The notes below the pieces were generated by a model. It saw nothing but the letters and a program-made list of their open reading frames with translations. It was not told where the DNA came from and did no database searches. DNA of 64,000 nucleotides from Kosakonia radicincitans DSM 16656. GTDB taxonomy: Bacteria > Pseudomonadota > Gammaproteobacteria > Enterobacterales > Enterobacteriaceae. Below are positions 40,882 to 49,253 of this stretch, piece after piece. The translations under genes were made by a program, and so were the position numbers. Where the stretch lies: contig NZ_CP018016.1 in NCBI RefSeq assembly GCF_000280495.2, positions 2,170,001 through 2,234,000 of the forward strand, in the 5' to 3' direction. The stretch's first letter is position 1, and each line of letters starts with the position of its first letter.

Positions 40882-41376
40882 ATCTGCACTTTTTACAAGC
40901 AGTTACAGCACAAAGCCCGAAAACGACCCATGCTGGTCAGAATTCTCATGTTCGGACTTTTCAACTTTATACCAGAATAAATTCCTTTTTGCCCAGTTTA
41001 TCGAAAATCTTTCAACGTAACATTTGTCCCGATTTTGCGAATTTACAACCCATGAAAAAGGGGAGGAATACCGATATTTTTCAGTCAGTAAGGCGCGGGT
41101 ATACGCAATTTTTCAATCTCCTGCCCATAGTAAGCCACCAACCGTTCAATGACGGATTGCATATGCGTACCTTTACGATGGACAACAGCGTCCCGGAGTA
41201 TAGTTAAAATCTATACAATCGATAAATTTTGTCCAAATTTTGACAAAGATTATTTTGATTACTATTTTATTTCAATTGGTTATAGGTCGCTTTCTTAGGC
41301 GATTTATCAGCGAGGATAGATAAAATAGAAGCCCGGTATCCACGCACACTTGATGCTGCAGAGAAAAGGAGCGCAC
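40882..41376. other. sdsR-lipocalin intergenic region
   Basis: About 495 bp without a credible gene; a 72-codon open frame at 40989-41207 has no recognisable similarity. AT-rich. Near 41224-41245 the octamer AAATTTTG occurs twice at 11-bp spacing, an arrangement typical of OmpR-family sites. Promoter elements of the lipocalin gene should lie between there and 41376. Confidence 0.5.
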
Positions 41377-41907
41377 ATGAAATTCTGGCCTGTTTTGACC
41401 GGCGTAGCGGTTGCACTGACGCTGGTGGCTTGCAAGTCGCCCACTCCGCCGAAAGGCGTACAGCCCGTCACCGGCTTTGATGCCAGCCGCTATCTTGGCA
41501 AATGGTATGAAATCGCACGGCTGGAAAACCGCTTTGAACGCGGCCTGGAGCAGGTTACCGCGACCTATGGCCAGCGCCGCGACGGGGCAATCAGCGTGCT
41601 GAACCGGGGTTACGATCCGCAAAAGCAAAAGTGGCGTGAGAGTGAAGGCAAAGCCTTGTTTACCGGGTCGCCGACGACCGCCGCGCTGAAGGTCTCGTTC
41701 TTTGGCCCGTTCTATGGCGGCTATAACGTTATTGCTCTCGATGACGACTATCACTACGCGTTGGTGAGTGGGCCAAACCGCGATTACCTGTGGATCCTCT
41801 CACGCACGCCGACCATTCCGGATGCCGTGAAGCAACATTATCTCGCGGTTGCGCAGCGTCTGGGTTTCCAGGTCAATAAACTCCATTGGGTTGTGCAAAG
41901 CGACTAG
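41377..41907 (+). CDS. blc: Outer membrane lipoprotein Blc (bacterial lipocalin)
   Basis: 176 residues from the ATG at 41377 (AAGGAG upstream). Lipoprotein signal peptide with lipobox LVAC, then the lipocalin fold: GKWYEIARLENRFERGL (motif 1) and YALVSGPNRDYLWILSRTP (motif 2). It binds fatty acids or lysophospholipids at the outer membrane. In E. coli blc is stress-induced (RpoS) and located elsewhere, beside ampC; here it opens the accessory block after sdsR. It stands alone, with a strong hairpin behind it. Confidence 0.92.
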   Translation: MKFWPVLTGVAVALTLVACKSPTPPKGVQPVTGFDASRYLGKWYEIARLENRFERGLEQVTATYGQRRDGAISVLNRGYDPQKQKWRESEGKALFTGSPTTAALKVSFFGPFYGGYNVIALDDDYHYALVSGPNRDYLWILSRTPTIPDAVKQHYLAVAQRLGFQVNKLHWVVQSD

Positions 41908-41917
41908 TGCGGGGAAC

Positions 41918-41953
41918 CCGCTCTCCGGAGGTTGCAGAAAAGCCGGAGAGCGG
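41918..41953 (+). terminator. Hairpin after blc
   Basis: An 11-bp perfect stem, CCGCTCTCCGG (41918-41928) with CCGGAGAGCGG (41943-41953). There is no T run, so it may be a weak or Rho-assisted terminator or an RNA-stabilising hairpin, also facing the convergent mipA-like gene. Confidence 0.6.
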
Positions 41954-42014
41954 CTTATGTCCATAATGACTGCGGCATCAGAGCAATGCGGGCAGGTTTG
42001 CCTTTCTGAACCCT

Positions 42015-42806
42015 CTAGAAGGTATAAAGAATGGCCAACACGCCAGTACCTTCATTACGGCGCTGCACCAGCGGGCTGTCTGCGGCATGGTCGCTTAACC
42101 AACTATAACCGACACTGATCATTGCTCCCCAGTGTTCATCAAATTGATGATTCCACGTCAGGTCACTGTTCACCCCATAGAACCCCGCCGCCGTTGTATA
42201 GCGAGCGTATCCACTACGCAGACTTTGCTCTCTGCTGACGCCATAAAAAGTGTTCATATATCGGCTATCGCCAAACAGCGCGGCAGACTGAAAAGCCAAC
42301 GTATCGCTGGCGGTTTGCAGCGGGATTAACGCCAGCGATGTCTGGTATTGCACGCCCTGGCCGTCGGTCAGGGGAAGGGTGGCTTTGCCTTCAATGTTAA
42401 GCCACGGGGTAATGCTCCAGCCGACAGCCATGGCCGTATTGAGGGTGGCATCAATGTTGCCCATCCCTTTTAAATTGTTTGCGCCATCGCGCCAGCCGGA
42501 GTTGCTATCAGCACGACCCAGACCATAACCGAGCGTATGTTCGAAATAGAGACCGTTATCGGCCTGTAAGTCGTAACCCAGCCCCTTTTGCGAATCAAAA
42601 AAGAGCGCATTCCAGCGTGCCTGTATCACCGGAACCATTTGCAGGCGTTGTTTGTCTGAGCCACTGTAGCGAGGGGCATATTGCCCACCGATGCCCAGGG
42701 TGAACGCATTTTGCGCGGCAGTATCGTCATCAGCATGGGCTGAAAATGCGAAGGCGGCCAGTAATGGGCTGCTCCTGTACAAGGCGGTTTTTATCGATAT
42801 CATCAT
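42015..42806 (-). CDS. MipA/OmpV family outer membrane protein
   Basis: 263 residues from the ATG at 42806 (tandem ATG at 42803); the frame runs open to 42854. Signal peptide ending FSAHA. The rest is amphipathic beta-strand pattern ending in YTF, with family features GIGGQYAPRYSGSDKQRLQMVP and GYDLQADNGLYFEHTLGYGLGR. MipA is a scaffold for murein enzymes in E. coli; other members are porin-like and are often controlled by a neighbouring two-component system. It is divergent from the response regulator gene with 124 bp between them. Confidence 0.85.
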   Translation of the reverse strand: MMISIKTALYRSSPLLAAFAFSAHADDDTAAQNAFTLGIGGQYAPRYSGSDKQRLQMVPVIQARWNALFFDSQKGLGYDLQADNGLYFEHTLGYGLGRADSNSGWRDGANNLKGMGNIDATLNTAMAVGWSITPWLNIEGKATLPLTDGQGVQYQTSLALIPLQTASDTLAFQSAALFGDSRYMNTFYGVSREQSLRSGYARYTTAAGFYGVNSDLTWNHQFDEHWGAMISVGYSWLSDHAADSPLVQRRNEGTGVLAILYTF

Positions 42807-42889
42807 CACATCTCGCTTATTGGGGAACATGCTGTTGCGGCAGGGTTTTACCATCTTCTGAGCGCGGAATATATCCGGCTCATATCAAT

Positions 42890-42922
42890 AAACGGTCAGG
42901 AAAGTGTTAAGAAACGGTCAAG
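42890..42922 (+). promoter_or_regulatory. Tandem 11-bp operator array upstream of the response regulator
   Basis: Three consecutive 11-mers: AAACGGTCAGG (42890), AAAGTGTTAAG (42901) and AAACGGTCAAG (42912). Read with a one-base shift they fit WWNSGTCAAGA, the same motif as the array before the efflux genes. The last copy runs into the ribosome binding site, so binding there would probably repress (autoregulation). The divergent MipA-like gene shares this region. Confidence 0.6.
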
Positions 42923-42930
42923 GTGAGCAA

Positions 42931-43626
42931 ATGCTGTCCCGGAAAATTCTTGTGATCGAAGACGATGTCGATGCGGCAAACGTGCTGGAAGCCTACCTGC
43001 GTCGTGAAAATTACGATGTATCGTTGACCGTCGATGGCCTTAGCGGGCTTGAGCTGGCGCAACGCTGGAAGCCCGATCTTATCCTGCTGGATGTGATGTT
43101 GCCGGGAATGAATGGTACAGAAGTGCTGGCGGCTCTGCGTCGCAAAAGCGATGTGCCGGTGATTATGGTGACGGCGATGGGAGATGCGCCCGATCGTATC
43201 GGAGCATTACGTTACGGCGCGGATGATTACGTCGTGAAACCCTACCATCCCGGCGAAGTAGTGGCACGCGTTCAGGCGGTGCTGCGACGCGCTGGCCGCA
43301 CAGAAACGCGAGAAGAGATCCTGCGCTGGCATCATCTGGAAGTGAACACTACCGCCATTACGGCGGCGGTCATCCAGCCGGATAACAGCGAGCGTTTTCT
43401 CGAACTGACGCCAGCCGAGTTTTCGATTTTAACCACTTTGCTGCGCCATCCGACGCGACCTTTCTCACGCCAGTTCCTGCTTGAGCAGTGCCTGCCGGAA
43501 AGCGAGGCGCTGGAAAGGGTCGTCGATACCCACGTTTATAATTTACGCAAAAAACTTGAAAGTGCGGGCGTAACGGGCGTTTTAGCCAATGTGCGCGGGG
43601 TCGGCTACAGGTTCCGGCAGCCATGA
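42931..43626 (+). CDS. OmpR-family response regulator (AdeR-like)
   Basis: 231 residues from the ATG at 42931 (AAGGTGAG upstream). Receiver domain with acidic pair Asp11/Asp12, phosphorylated Asp54 (LILLDVMLPG), Thr81 and Lys103; C-terminal winged helix with ESEALERVVDTHVYNLRKKL and NVRGVGYRF. The end resembles Acinetobacter AdeR, which controls the AdeABC efflux pump. Its stop overlaps the kinase start (ATGA). Target genes are inferred to be the RND pump downstream, its own operon and perhaps the divergent MipA-like gene. Confidence 0.92.
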   Translation: MLSRKILVIEDDVDAANVLEAYLRRENYDVSLTVDGLSGLELAQRWKPDLILLDVMLPGMNGTEVLAALRRKSDVPVIMVTAMGDAPDRIGALRYGADDYVVKPYHPGEVVARVQAVLRRAGRTETREEILRWHHLEVNTTAITAAVIQPDNSERFLELTPAEFSILTTLLRHPTRPFSRQFLLEQCLPESEALERVVDTHVYNLRKKLESAGVTGVLANVRGVGYRFRQP

Positions 43627-44801
43627 AAAAATCGGTTTATCAGTCGCTCTGGCGCTGGATTTGCGGGCGTATCCTCGCGCTGGCGATCGGCTCTGTCATC
43701 ATCATCGCGTTATGTATGTGGTTGCGTTACGCCGTGCAGAATTTCTGGGTGCTGCACCATATGCCCGCCCCGGTGCGCGACGAGTTTCTTGCCCTGAAAG
43801 AGAACCCGCAACTCAATCCGTCGCGCTTCCACGATATTGTCGACACATGGTGGGGGCTGAGCTATTCCACGCCCTCAATTGCCTCTGCGGACTGGATAAT
43901 GGTCGCAGTGCTGGTGCTGGTGATGATCCCCTTTATTGTCATTATGGGGCTTCGCTATGTGCGGCCGCTGGCGCTGCAATTCAGCCGTCTGCGGGATGCG
44001 GCCGACGAAGTCTCGCACGGTCAGTTTGGTAGCCAGGCGGAGCTGGTAAAAGAAGCGCCTGAGGAAATGGTGCGATTCGCCAGCGACTTCAACAGTATGA
44101 CGCGCCAACTGGCGAGATATGAACGCGAGCTTCGGGCTTCGCATGTGGCGATGGCACATGAACTGCGCTCGCCGCTGACGGCCGCCATTGGTCGTTTGCA
44201 GGGTATGTTGGATGGGGTGTTTGAACCCAGCGAAGCGCAGCTGGGAATGGTGATGAAGCAGTTGCAGTATCTCAGCCGGCTGACGGATGAACTCCACCTG
44301 TTATCGCTGGCTGATGCGGGACAGCTTACGCTTACGCTCCAGCCGGTGTCTCTGGCGGAACTGTTAAATGAGCGTGCGGCATGGCTGAAACCACTGGCGG
44401 ATAGCGCCGGTCTGGCGATTACCGTTACCGCAAGCGCACCTTCGATGTTCATCGGCGACGCGTTCCGCCTGGGGCAGGTTTTTACTGTCTTGATGGAAAA
44501 TGCGCTGCGCTATGGTCGGCGGGACGGCCATTTATCCATCGTTCTTCAGCAACAGCATAATCTCTACCGGATTGATTTTGAGGATGACGGGCCGGGCGTG
44601 ACGGCGGATTTTCTGCCGCTTATATTTGAGCGCTTCACCCGCGCAGAAACGTCGCGGGCGCGACATTCCGGAGGCAGCGGTCTTGGGCTCTCCATTGCTC
44701 GCGCCATCTGCCACGCGCATGGCGGCAGCATCAACGCTTCATTACCGGAAAAAGGCGGCCTGAAAGTCAGCATCTCGCTTCCTACAGACGCGACGGGGTA
44801 A
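43623..44801 (+). CDS. Sensor histidine kinase (AdeS-like)
   Basis: 392 residues. Two membrane spans (about 16-36 and 91-111) enclose a short periplasmic region; then HAMP, a dimerisation domain with His179 in MAHELRSPLTAAIGRLQGM, N box (MENALRYG, Asn293), G1 DDGPGV and G2 GGSGLGLSIA. The HELRSPLTAAIGRLQGMLDGVF stretch resembles AdeS of Acinetobacter. The inducing signal is unknown. It is cotranscribed with the response regulator and followed 93 bp later by the pump operon. Confidence 0.92.
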   Translation: MKKSVYQSLWRWICGRILALAIGSVIIIALCMWLRYAVQNFWVLHHMPAPVRDEFLALKENPQLNPSRFHDIVDTWWGLSYSTPSIASADWIMVAVLVLVMIPFIVIMGLRYVRPLALQFSRLRDAADEVSHGQFGSQAELVKEAPEEMVRFASDFNSMTRQLARYERELRASHVAMAHELRSPLTAAIGRLQGMLDGVFEPSEAQLGMVMKQLQYLSRLTDELHLLSLADAGQLTLTLQPVSLAELLNERAAWLKPLADSAGLAITVTASAPSMFIGDAFRLGQVFTVLMENALRYGRRDGHLSIVLQQQHNLYRIDFEDDGPGVTADFLPLIFERFTRAETSRARHSGGSGLGLSIARAICHAHGGSINASLPEKGGLKVSISLPTDATG

Positions 44802-44810
44802 TTCACACGC

Positions 44811-44854
44811 TCTTGATGGATTCTTGACGAAAACTGGAACGAATCTCGACGCAA
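44811..44854 (+). promoter_or_regulatory. Four tandem 11-bp repeats upstream of the RND operon
   Basis: TCTTGATGGAT (44811), TCTTGACGAAA (44822), ACTGGAACGAA (44833) and TCTCGACGCAA (44844) follow one another without gaps; C2, T3, G5, A6 and A10 are invariant. Read on the other strand they fit WWNSGTCAAGA, the motif upstream of the response regulator. An array of one-turn direct repeats is the usual DNA target of OmpR-type regulators. Confidence 0.65.
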
Positions 44855-44894
44855 GCCGGATTTAATGGCGCCATTACCGATTCGGAGTGGCGTT

Positions 44895-46049
44895 ATGTCA
44901 GAACAGTTTAGCGATTATCTGCGTCAGGGCCTGCATCATCTTTTTACTGTTGCACGCACGGTTTCCCTCTTTTCTCTGCTTCCGCTGCTGCTTCTCGCGG
45001 GGGTACTGCCATTGTTGACGGGGTGCGGAGATAAACCGACAGAAAAACCCGCACCGCCAAGACCCGTTCGTTATCAGGTTATCGGGGCGGCATCCGCGCA
45101 TCCGGTGACAGTGCGCACCGGGGAGATCCGCGCCCATGATGAAACGGCGCTGGCTTTCCGCCTCGACGGGCGAATGGTCAGCCGCCTGGTCGATATTGGC
45201 GAACGGGTGCATGCCGGACAGGTACTTGCTGCAATTGAAAGTGAGACCGGGAAAAACCAACTGACCAGTGCCGCCGCAGATGTGGAAAGCGCCCGCGCCG
45301 CCGAACGCGTTGCGGCACTTAACCTGAACCGAATGCAGAAGCTCATGCCTTCCGGGGCCATCGCCCGCACTCAGCTTGATAGCGCTCGCGCCGACTGGCA
45401 GGCGGCCGCATCCCGCCTGCAAAGCAGTATCGCCGCATTGCATACTGCGCAGGAGAATCTGGGCTGGACCCAACTGACAGCGCCTGCCGATGGGATCATC
45501 ACTCGCGTCAGCGCCTCGGCGGGGCAAGTGGTCAGCGCAGGGCAGACGATCTTCACGCTGGCGACCAGCGATGCGCGAGATGTGGTTTTTGATATCGCCG
45601 ATCCACAGCTTTTGCCTGCATCATCGTCAAACACACTACGGTTTCCGGTGGCTTTGCTGGCAAACCCGGCTATCCGCGCCAGCGGAAAATTGCGCGACAT
45701 CAGCCCGCAGGCCGATCCGCAGACCCGCACTTGGCAGGTCAGGGTGACTTTAGAGGCCCCGCCTTTGGCGATGGCGCTGGGAGCCAGCGCGACCGTTGAG
45801 ATACCGTCAACAATGCCTGGCGGCTATACCGTACCGGCGTCAGCACTCAGCCGCATCGGCGATCAACCGGCGGTGTTTATTATCGACGGGCATGGACAAG
45901 CGCAATTACGCGCGGTCGCGCTTGCCGGTTACTCTGCAACATCCGCCGTGATTGCTTCAGGCGTGGGCGTCGGCGACAAAGTCATCACCGCAGGCGTAAG
46001 CAAACTGCGCGCCGGTGAACCGGTAATTGTCGGGGAGCCGCAGCCATGA
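44895..46049 (+). CDS. RND efflux periplasmic adaptor subunit (lipoprotein)
   Basis: 384 residues from the ATG at 44895 (GGAG 8 nt upstream; an ATG at 44865 is an alternative). Long N-terminal segment with lipobox LLTGC at about residues 38-42. Membrane fusion protein with the lipoyl halves (FRLDGRMVSRLVDIGERVHAG and LTAPADGIITRVSASAGQVV), a short hairpin of about 60 residues and a beta-barrel. It should bridge the inner-membrane pump and an outer-membrane channel. Its stop overlaps the pump start by 4 nt. No channel gene follows, so TolC is the likely partner. Confidence 0.9.
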   Translation: MSEQFSDYLRQGLHHLFTVARTVSLFSLLPLLLLAGVLPLLTGCGDKPTEKPAPPRPVRYQVIGAASAHPVTVRTGEIRAHDETALAFRLDGRMVSRLVDIGERVHAGQVLAAIESETGKNQLTSAAADVESARAAERVAALNLNRMQKLMPSGAIARTQLDSARADWQAAASRLQSSIAALHTAQENLGWTQLTAPADGIITRVSASAGQVVSAGQTIFTLATSDARDVVFDIADPQLLPASSSNTLRFPVALLANPAIRASGKLRDISPQADPQTRTWQVRVTLEAPPLAMALGASATVEIPSTMPGGYTVPASALSRIGDQPAVFIIDGHGQAQLRAVALAGYSATSAVIASGVGVGDKVITAGVSKLRAGEPVIVGEPQP

Positions 46050-49000
46050 AGCCTGTTGAACCACGCTTTAATCTTTCTGCCTGGGCGCTGGCACATCAGC
46101 AACTGGTAAGCTTTTTTATGCTGCTTATTATCGCGACCGGCGTGCTGTGCTACGAAAATCTGCCGCGTAATGAAGATCCAGCCTTCACCATCAAGACGGC
46201 GGTGGTCTCTGCCCAGTGGCCTGGCGCTACGGTTGCGGATACCACGCGGCTTGTTACCGATGTGCTGGAAAAGAAACTCCAGGAGATCCCGTGGCTGGAT
46301 TATATCGAAAGCGAAACCCGGTCTGGCAGCGCCGTTATCTATGTCAATCTGCGCGACGATACGCCGCCGCGGCAGGTGCCGGACATCTGGTATCAGATCC
46401 GCAAAAAGATGCAGGACATTGCCCCTTCGCTGCCTCAGGGCGCGCAAGGCCCGGCGGTGAATGATGAGTTTGATGACACCTTTGGCACAATTTATGGTTT
46501 CACGGCGGAGGGCTATAGCGCGCGTGAACTGCGCGATCGCGTGGAGGAGATCCGCCGTGGCCTGATGTCGCTGCCGGACATGGGCAAAATGACCCTGCTG
46601 GGTGAACAGCAGGAGCAGATAGTGATCGCCTTTTCGCCCCGACAACTGGCGGGGATGGGGCTGGATATCCAGCAGGTGAGCGATGCGCTGGCCGCGCAAA
46701 ATGCCGTCGAACCGGCCGGGACACTTCGTACCGGCAAAGATAATGTCGCGCTGCGCGTCAGCGGCGCGCTGACCAGCGAGGAGAGCCTGCGGGCGGTCAC
46801 CCTGCATATCAACGACCGCTATATTCCGCTGACCGATATTGCCACGGTAAGCCGCCAGATTGCCGAGCCGCCTGCGCCGGTATTTCGCGTCAACGGCCAG
46901 CCTGCGATCGGGTTAGCCATTTCGATGGCTGCCACCGGTAATATGTTGCGTTTCGGCCAGGCATTGAATGCAAGAATGGCTGAAGTTGCGGCGCAGTTGC
47001 CGCATGGTATTGAGATGGTTAAGGTGGCAGATCAGTCGGCGGTGGTGAGCGACGCGGTCAGCGGTTTTGTCCGGGTGCTGGTTGAGGCTGTGCTGATTGT
47101 GCTTGCCGTCTCTTTTGTTTCGCTGGGAATGCGGGCGGGGCTGGTGGTTGCCGCCGCGATACCGCTGGTACTGGCGATGACCTTTGCCGGGATGATGCTG
47201 GCTGGCATTGGGTTGCAGCGCATTTCTCTGGGCGCGCTGATCATTGCGCTGGGGCTGCTGGTGGATGACGCGATGATCACTGTCGAAACCATGGTAGCCC
47301 GGCTGGAAGCTGGCGAGTCACGCAAAAGTGCCGCCACCTATGCATTCAAAACCACGGCATTTCCTATGCTCACCGGAACGCTGGTGATGATCGCCGGTTT
47401 CATCCCCGTTGGCTTTGCTGCCAGCAGCGCCGGAGAATACTGCTTCTCGCTGTTTGCCGTGGTGTTGATGGCCTTACTCTGCTCGTGGGTGGTCGCCATA
47501 CTCTTTTCTCCCCTGACGGGCGCATGGTTGCTGCCAGCCCACATCAACGGGCACCAACGCGGCGCAGGACGGCTGGCGCGTGCATATCGGGCTTTGCTGG
47601 CGTGCGTGCTGCGCCACCGTTTATCGACCCTGGCGATTGCCGTTGCTGCACTGGCGCTGGCGGCGATCGGTACGCGCTGGATGCAGGGCGAGTTTTTCCC
47701 GGCCTCGGATCGCCCGGAGCTGCTGGTCAGCCTGGCTCTGCCAGCGAATGCCTCTCAGCCTGAAACAGAGCGGCAGGCGGAACGCCTGGAAAGGGCGCTC
47801 AAGGGGAATTCGGATATCGATCACTACACCACGTATGTCGGTTCCGGCGCGGTCCGTTTTTATCTGCCGATGGATGTGTTGCTGGATAATGAAAACACTG
47901 CACAGCTGGTGGTGGTGGCGAAAAATCTGGCGGCGAGGGATCGCCTGCGCCAGCAACTGACGACGCTGCTGACCAGCCAGTTCGCCGATCTGACAACCCG
48001 TGTTTCGCCGCTGGAGTTAGGGCCGCCCGTGGGCTGGCCGGTGAAATACCGGGTGAGCGGGCCGGATTATGCGCAGGTGCAACGGCTTGCGCATCGCCTG
48101 GCGGCAGAAATAGGCACGTCATCACTGACTCGCGAAGTGAACCTGACCGCTGGCGAGCCAGAGAGAACGATCTCGCTTCAGGTCAACCAGACGGCAGCGC
48201 GGGCGGCAGGGGTTTCATCAGAGAGCATCGCGCAAATGCTGAATACCGTCTGGTCCGGCAGCACGGTGACCACGGTACGGGATAACGATCGCCTGGTCGG
48301 GGTGGTGTTGCGCGGCAACGATCGCGAACGGCTGGATTTTGGCACGCTGTCGACGTTGATGTTACCGACGGCAAAGGGCACAAAAATTCCGCTGAGCGAA
48401 GTCGCCACGCTGGCCTGGGGCGTGGACGATCCGGTTATCTGGCGTCGCCAGCGACTGCCTTTTATCACGGTTCAGACCGATCTGGCGCCCGGCGTGCGCG
48501 CTGAAAGCGTGTCGGCTGGCCTGCGTCCAGCAGTGGATAAACTGCGCGCGCAACTGCCTGCCGGATACCGAATCGAAGAAGGCGGGACGGCGGCTGAATC
48601 CGATAAAGGAAACCGCTCGGTGTACGCTGTGCTACCCGTGACGCTCATTGTCATGCTGACGTTGTTAATGCTTCAGTTGCAGCGTTTTTCCCGCATGCTG
48701 CTTGCGCTGCTGATGGCCCCTTTCGGTCTGCCGGGGATTGTCCTGGCAATGTTGCCGACGGGAACGCCGATGGGCTTTGTGGCATTGCTGGGGGGGATTG
48801 CGCTGGCGGGGATGATTATTCGCAACGCGGTCATTTTGATTAGCGAAGTGGACAACAATCTGGCGCAGGGGATGGCCGCAAACGAAGCCATTGTGGCGGC
48901 GACGGAGCACCGGGCGCGGCCTATTATGTTGACCGCCTGTGCCGCGATTCTCGGGATGATCCCTATCTCGCATCAGGTATTCTGGGGGCCGATGGCCTAC

Positions 49001-49117
49001 GCGATTATTGGCGGGTTGATTGTGGCCACGCTGGTCACGCTGACCGTGTTACCCGCTGCCTTCAGCCTGCTGCTGAGCTGGCATAAAACCGCGGGCGGGA
49101 CGGAAAACCGCCATTAG
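46046..49117 (+). CDS. RND efflux pump permease (HAE-1 type)
   Basis: 1023 residues, 12 membrane spans with two large periplasmic loops. Proton relay: Asp407 and Asp408 (GLLVDDAMITVE) stand at the AcrB positions, but the TM10 lysine of AcrB (Lys940) is Arg926 here (GMIIRNAVILISE). N-terminal PRNEDPAFTIKTAVVSAQWPG is typical for the non-AcrB branch of the family (TriC/MexK-like). Substrates are unknown; hydrophobic drugs or biocides are likely. It is in an operon with the adaptor and placed beside an AdeRS-like sensor system. Confidence 0.93.
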   Translation: MKPVEPRFNLSAWALAHQQLVSFFMLLIIATGVLCYENLPRNEDPAFTIKTAVVSAQWPGATVADTTRLVTDVLEKKLQEIPWLDYIESETRSGSAVIYVNLRDDTPPRQVPDIWYQIRKKMQDIAPSLPQGAQGPAVNDEFDDTFGTIYGFTAEGYSARELRDRVEEIRRGLMSLPDMGKMTLLGEQQEQIVIAFSPRQLAGMGLDIQQVSDALAAQNAVEPAGTLRTGKDNVALRVSGALTSEESLRAVTLHINDRYIPLTDIATVSRQIAEPPAPVFRVNGQPAIGLAISMAATGNMLRFGQALNARMAEVAAQLPHGIEMVKVADQSAVVSDAVSGFVRVLVEAVLIVLAVSFVSLGMRAGLVVAAAIPLVLAMTFAGMMLAGIGLQRISLGALIIALGLLVDDAMITVETMVARLEAGESRKSAATYAFKTTAFPMLTGTLVMIAGFIPVGFAASSAGEYCFSLFAVVLMALLCSWVVAILFSPLTGAWLLPAHINGHQRGAGRLARAYRALLACVLRHRLSTLAIAVAALALAAIGTRWMQGEFFPASDRPELLVSLALPANASQPETERQAERLERALKGNSDIDHYTTYVGSGAVRFYLPMDVLLDNENTAQLVVVAKNLAARDRLRQQLTTLLTSQFADLTTRVSPLELGPPVGWPVKYRVSGPDYAQVQRLAHRLAAEIGTSSLTREVNLTAGEPERTISLQVNQTAARAAGVSSESIAQMLNTVWSGSTVTTVRDNDRLVGVVLRGNDRERLDFGTLSTLMLPTAKGTKIPLSEVATLAWGVDDPVIWRRQRLPFITVQTDLAPGVRAESVSAGLRPAVDKLRAQLPAGYRIEEGGTAAESDKGNRSVYAVLPVTLIVMLTLLMLQLQRFSRMLLALLMAPFGLPGIVLAMLPTGTPMGFVALLGGIALAGMIIRNAVILISEVDNNLAQGMAANEAIVAATEHRARPIMLTACAAILGMIPISHQVFWGPMAYAIIGGLIVATLVTLTVLPAAFSLLLSWHKTAGGTENRH

Positions 49118-49253
49118 CCCATTCAGGCTATCAGGGAAAATCTGGCCGCTAGCTGAAAACCGGCATATGCCGGAAGCGGAGCGGGCCGGGTGAAAACAGA
49201 GAATTGCTCTCTTTATTTTACCCGCAGGCGGGCGGGGGCTTTGCCGCCCCCGT

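Noticed and set aside
40989..41207. 72-codon open frame after sdsR
   Set aside because: No ribosome binding site, no similarity, atypical composition; kept as non-coding.
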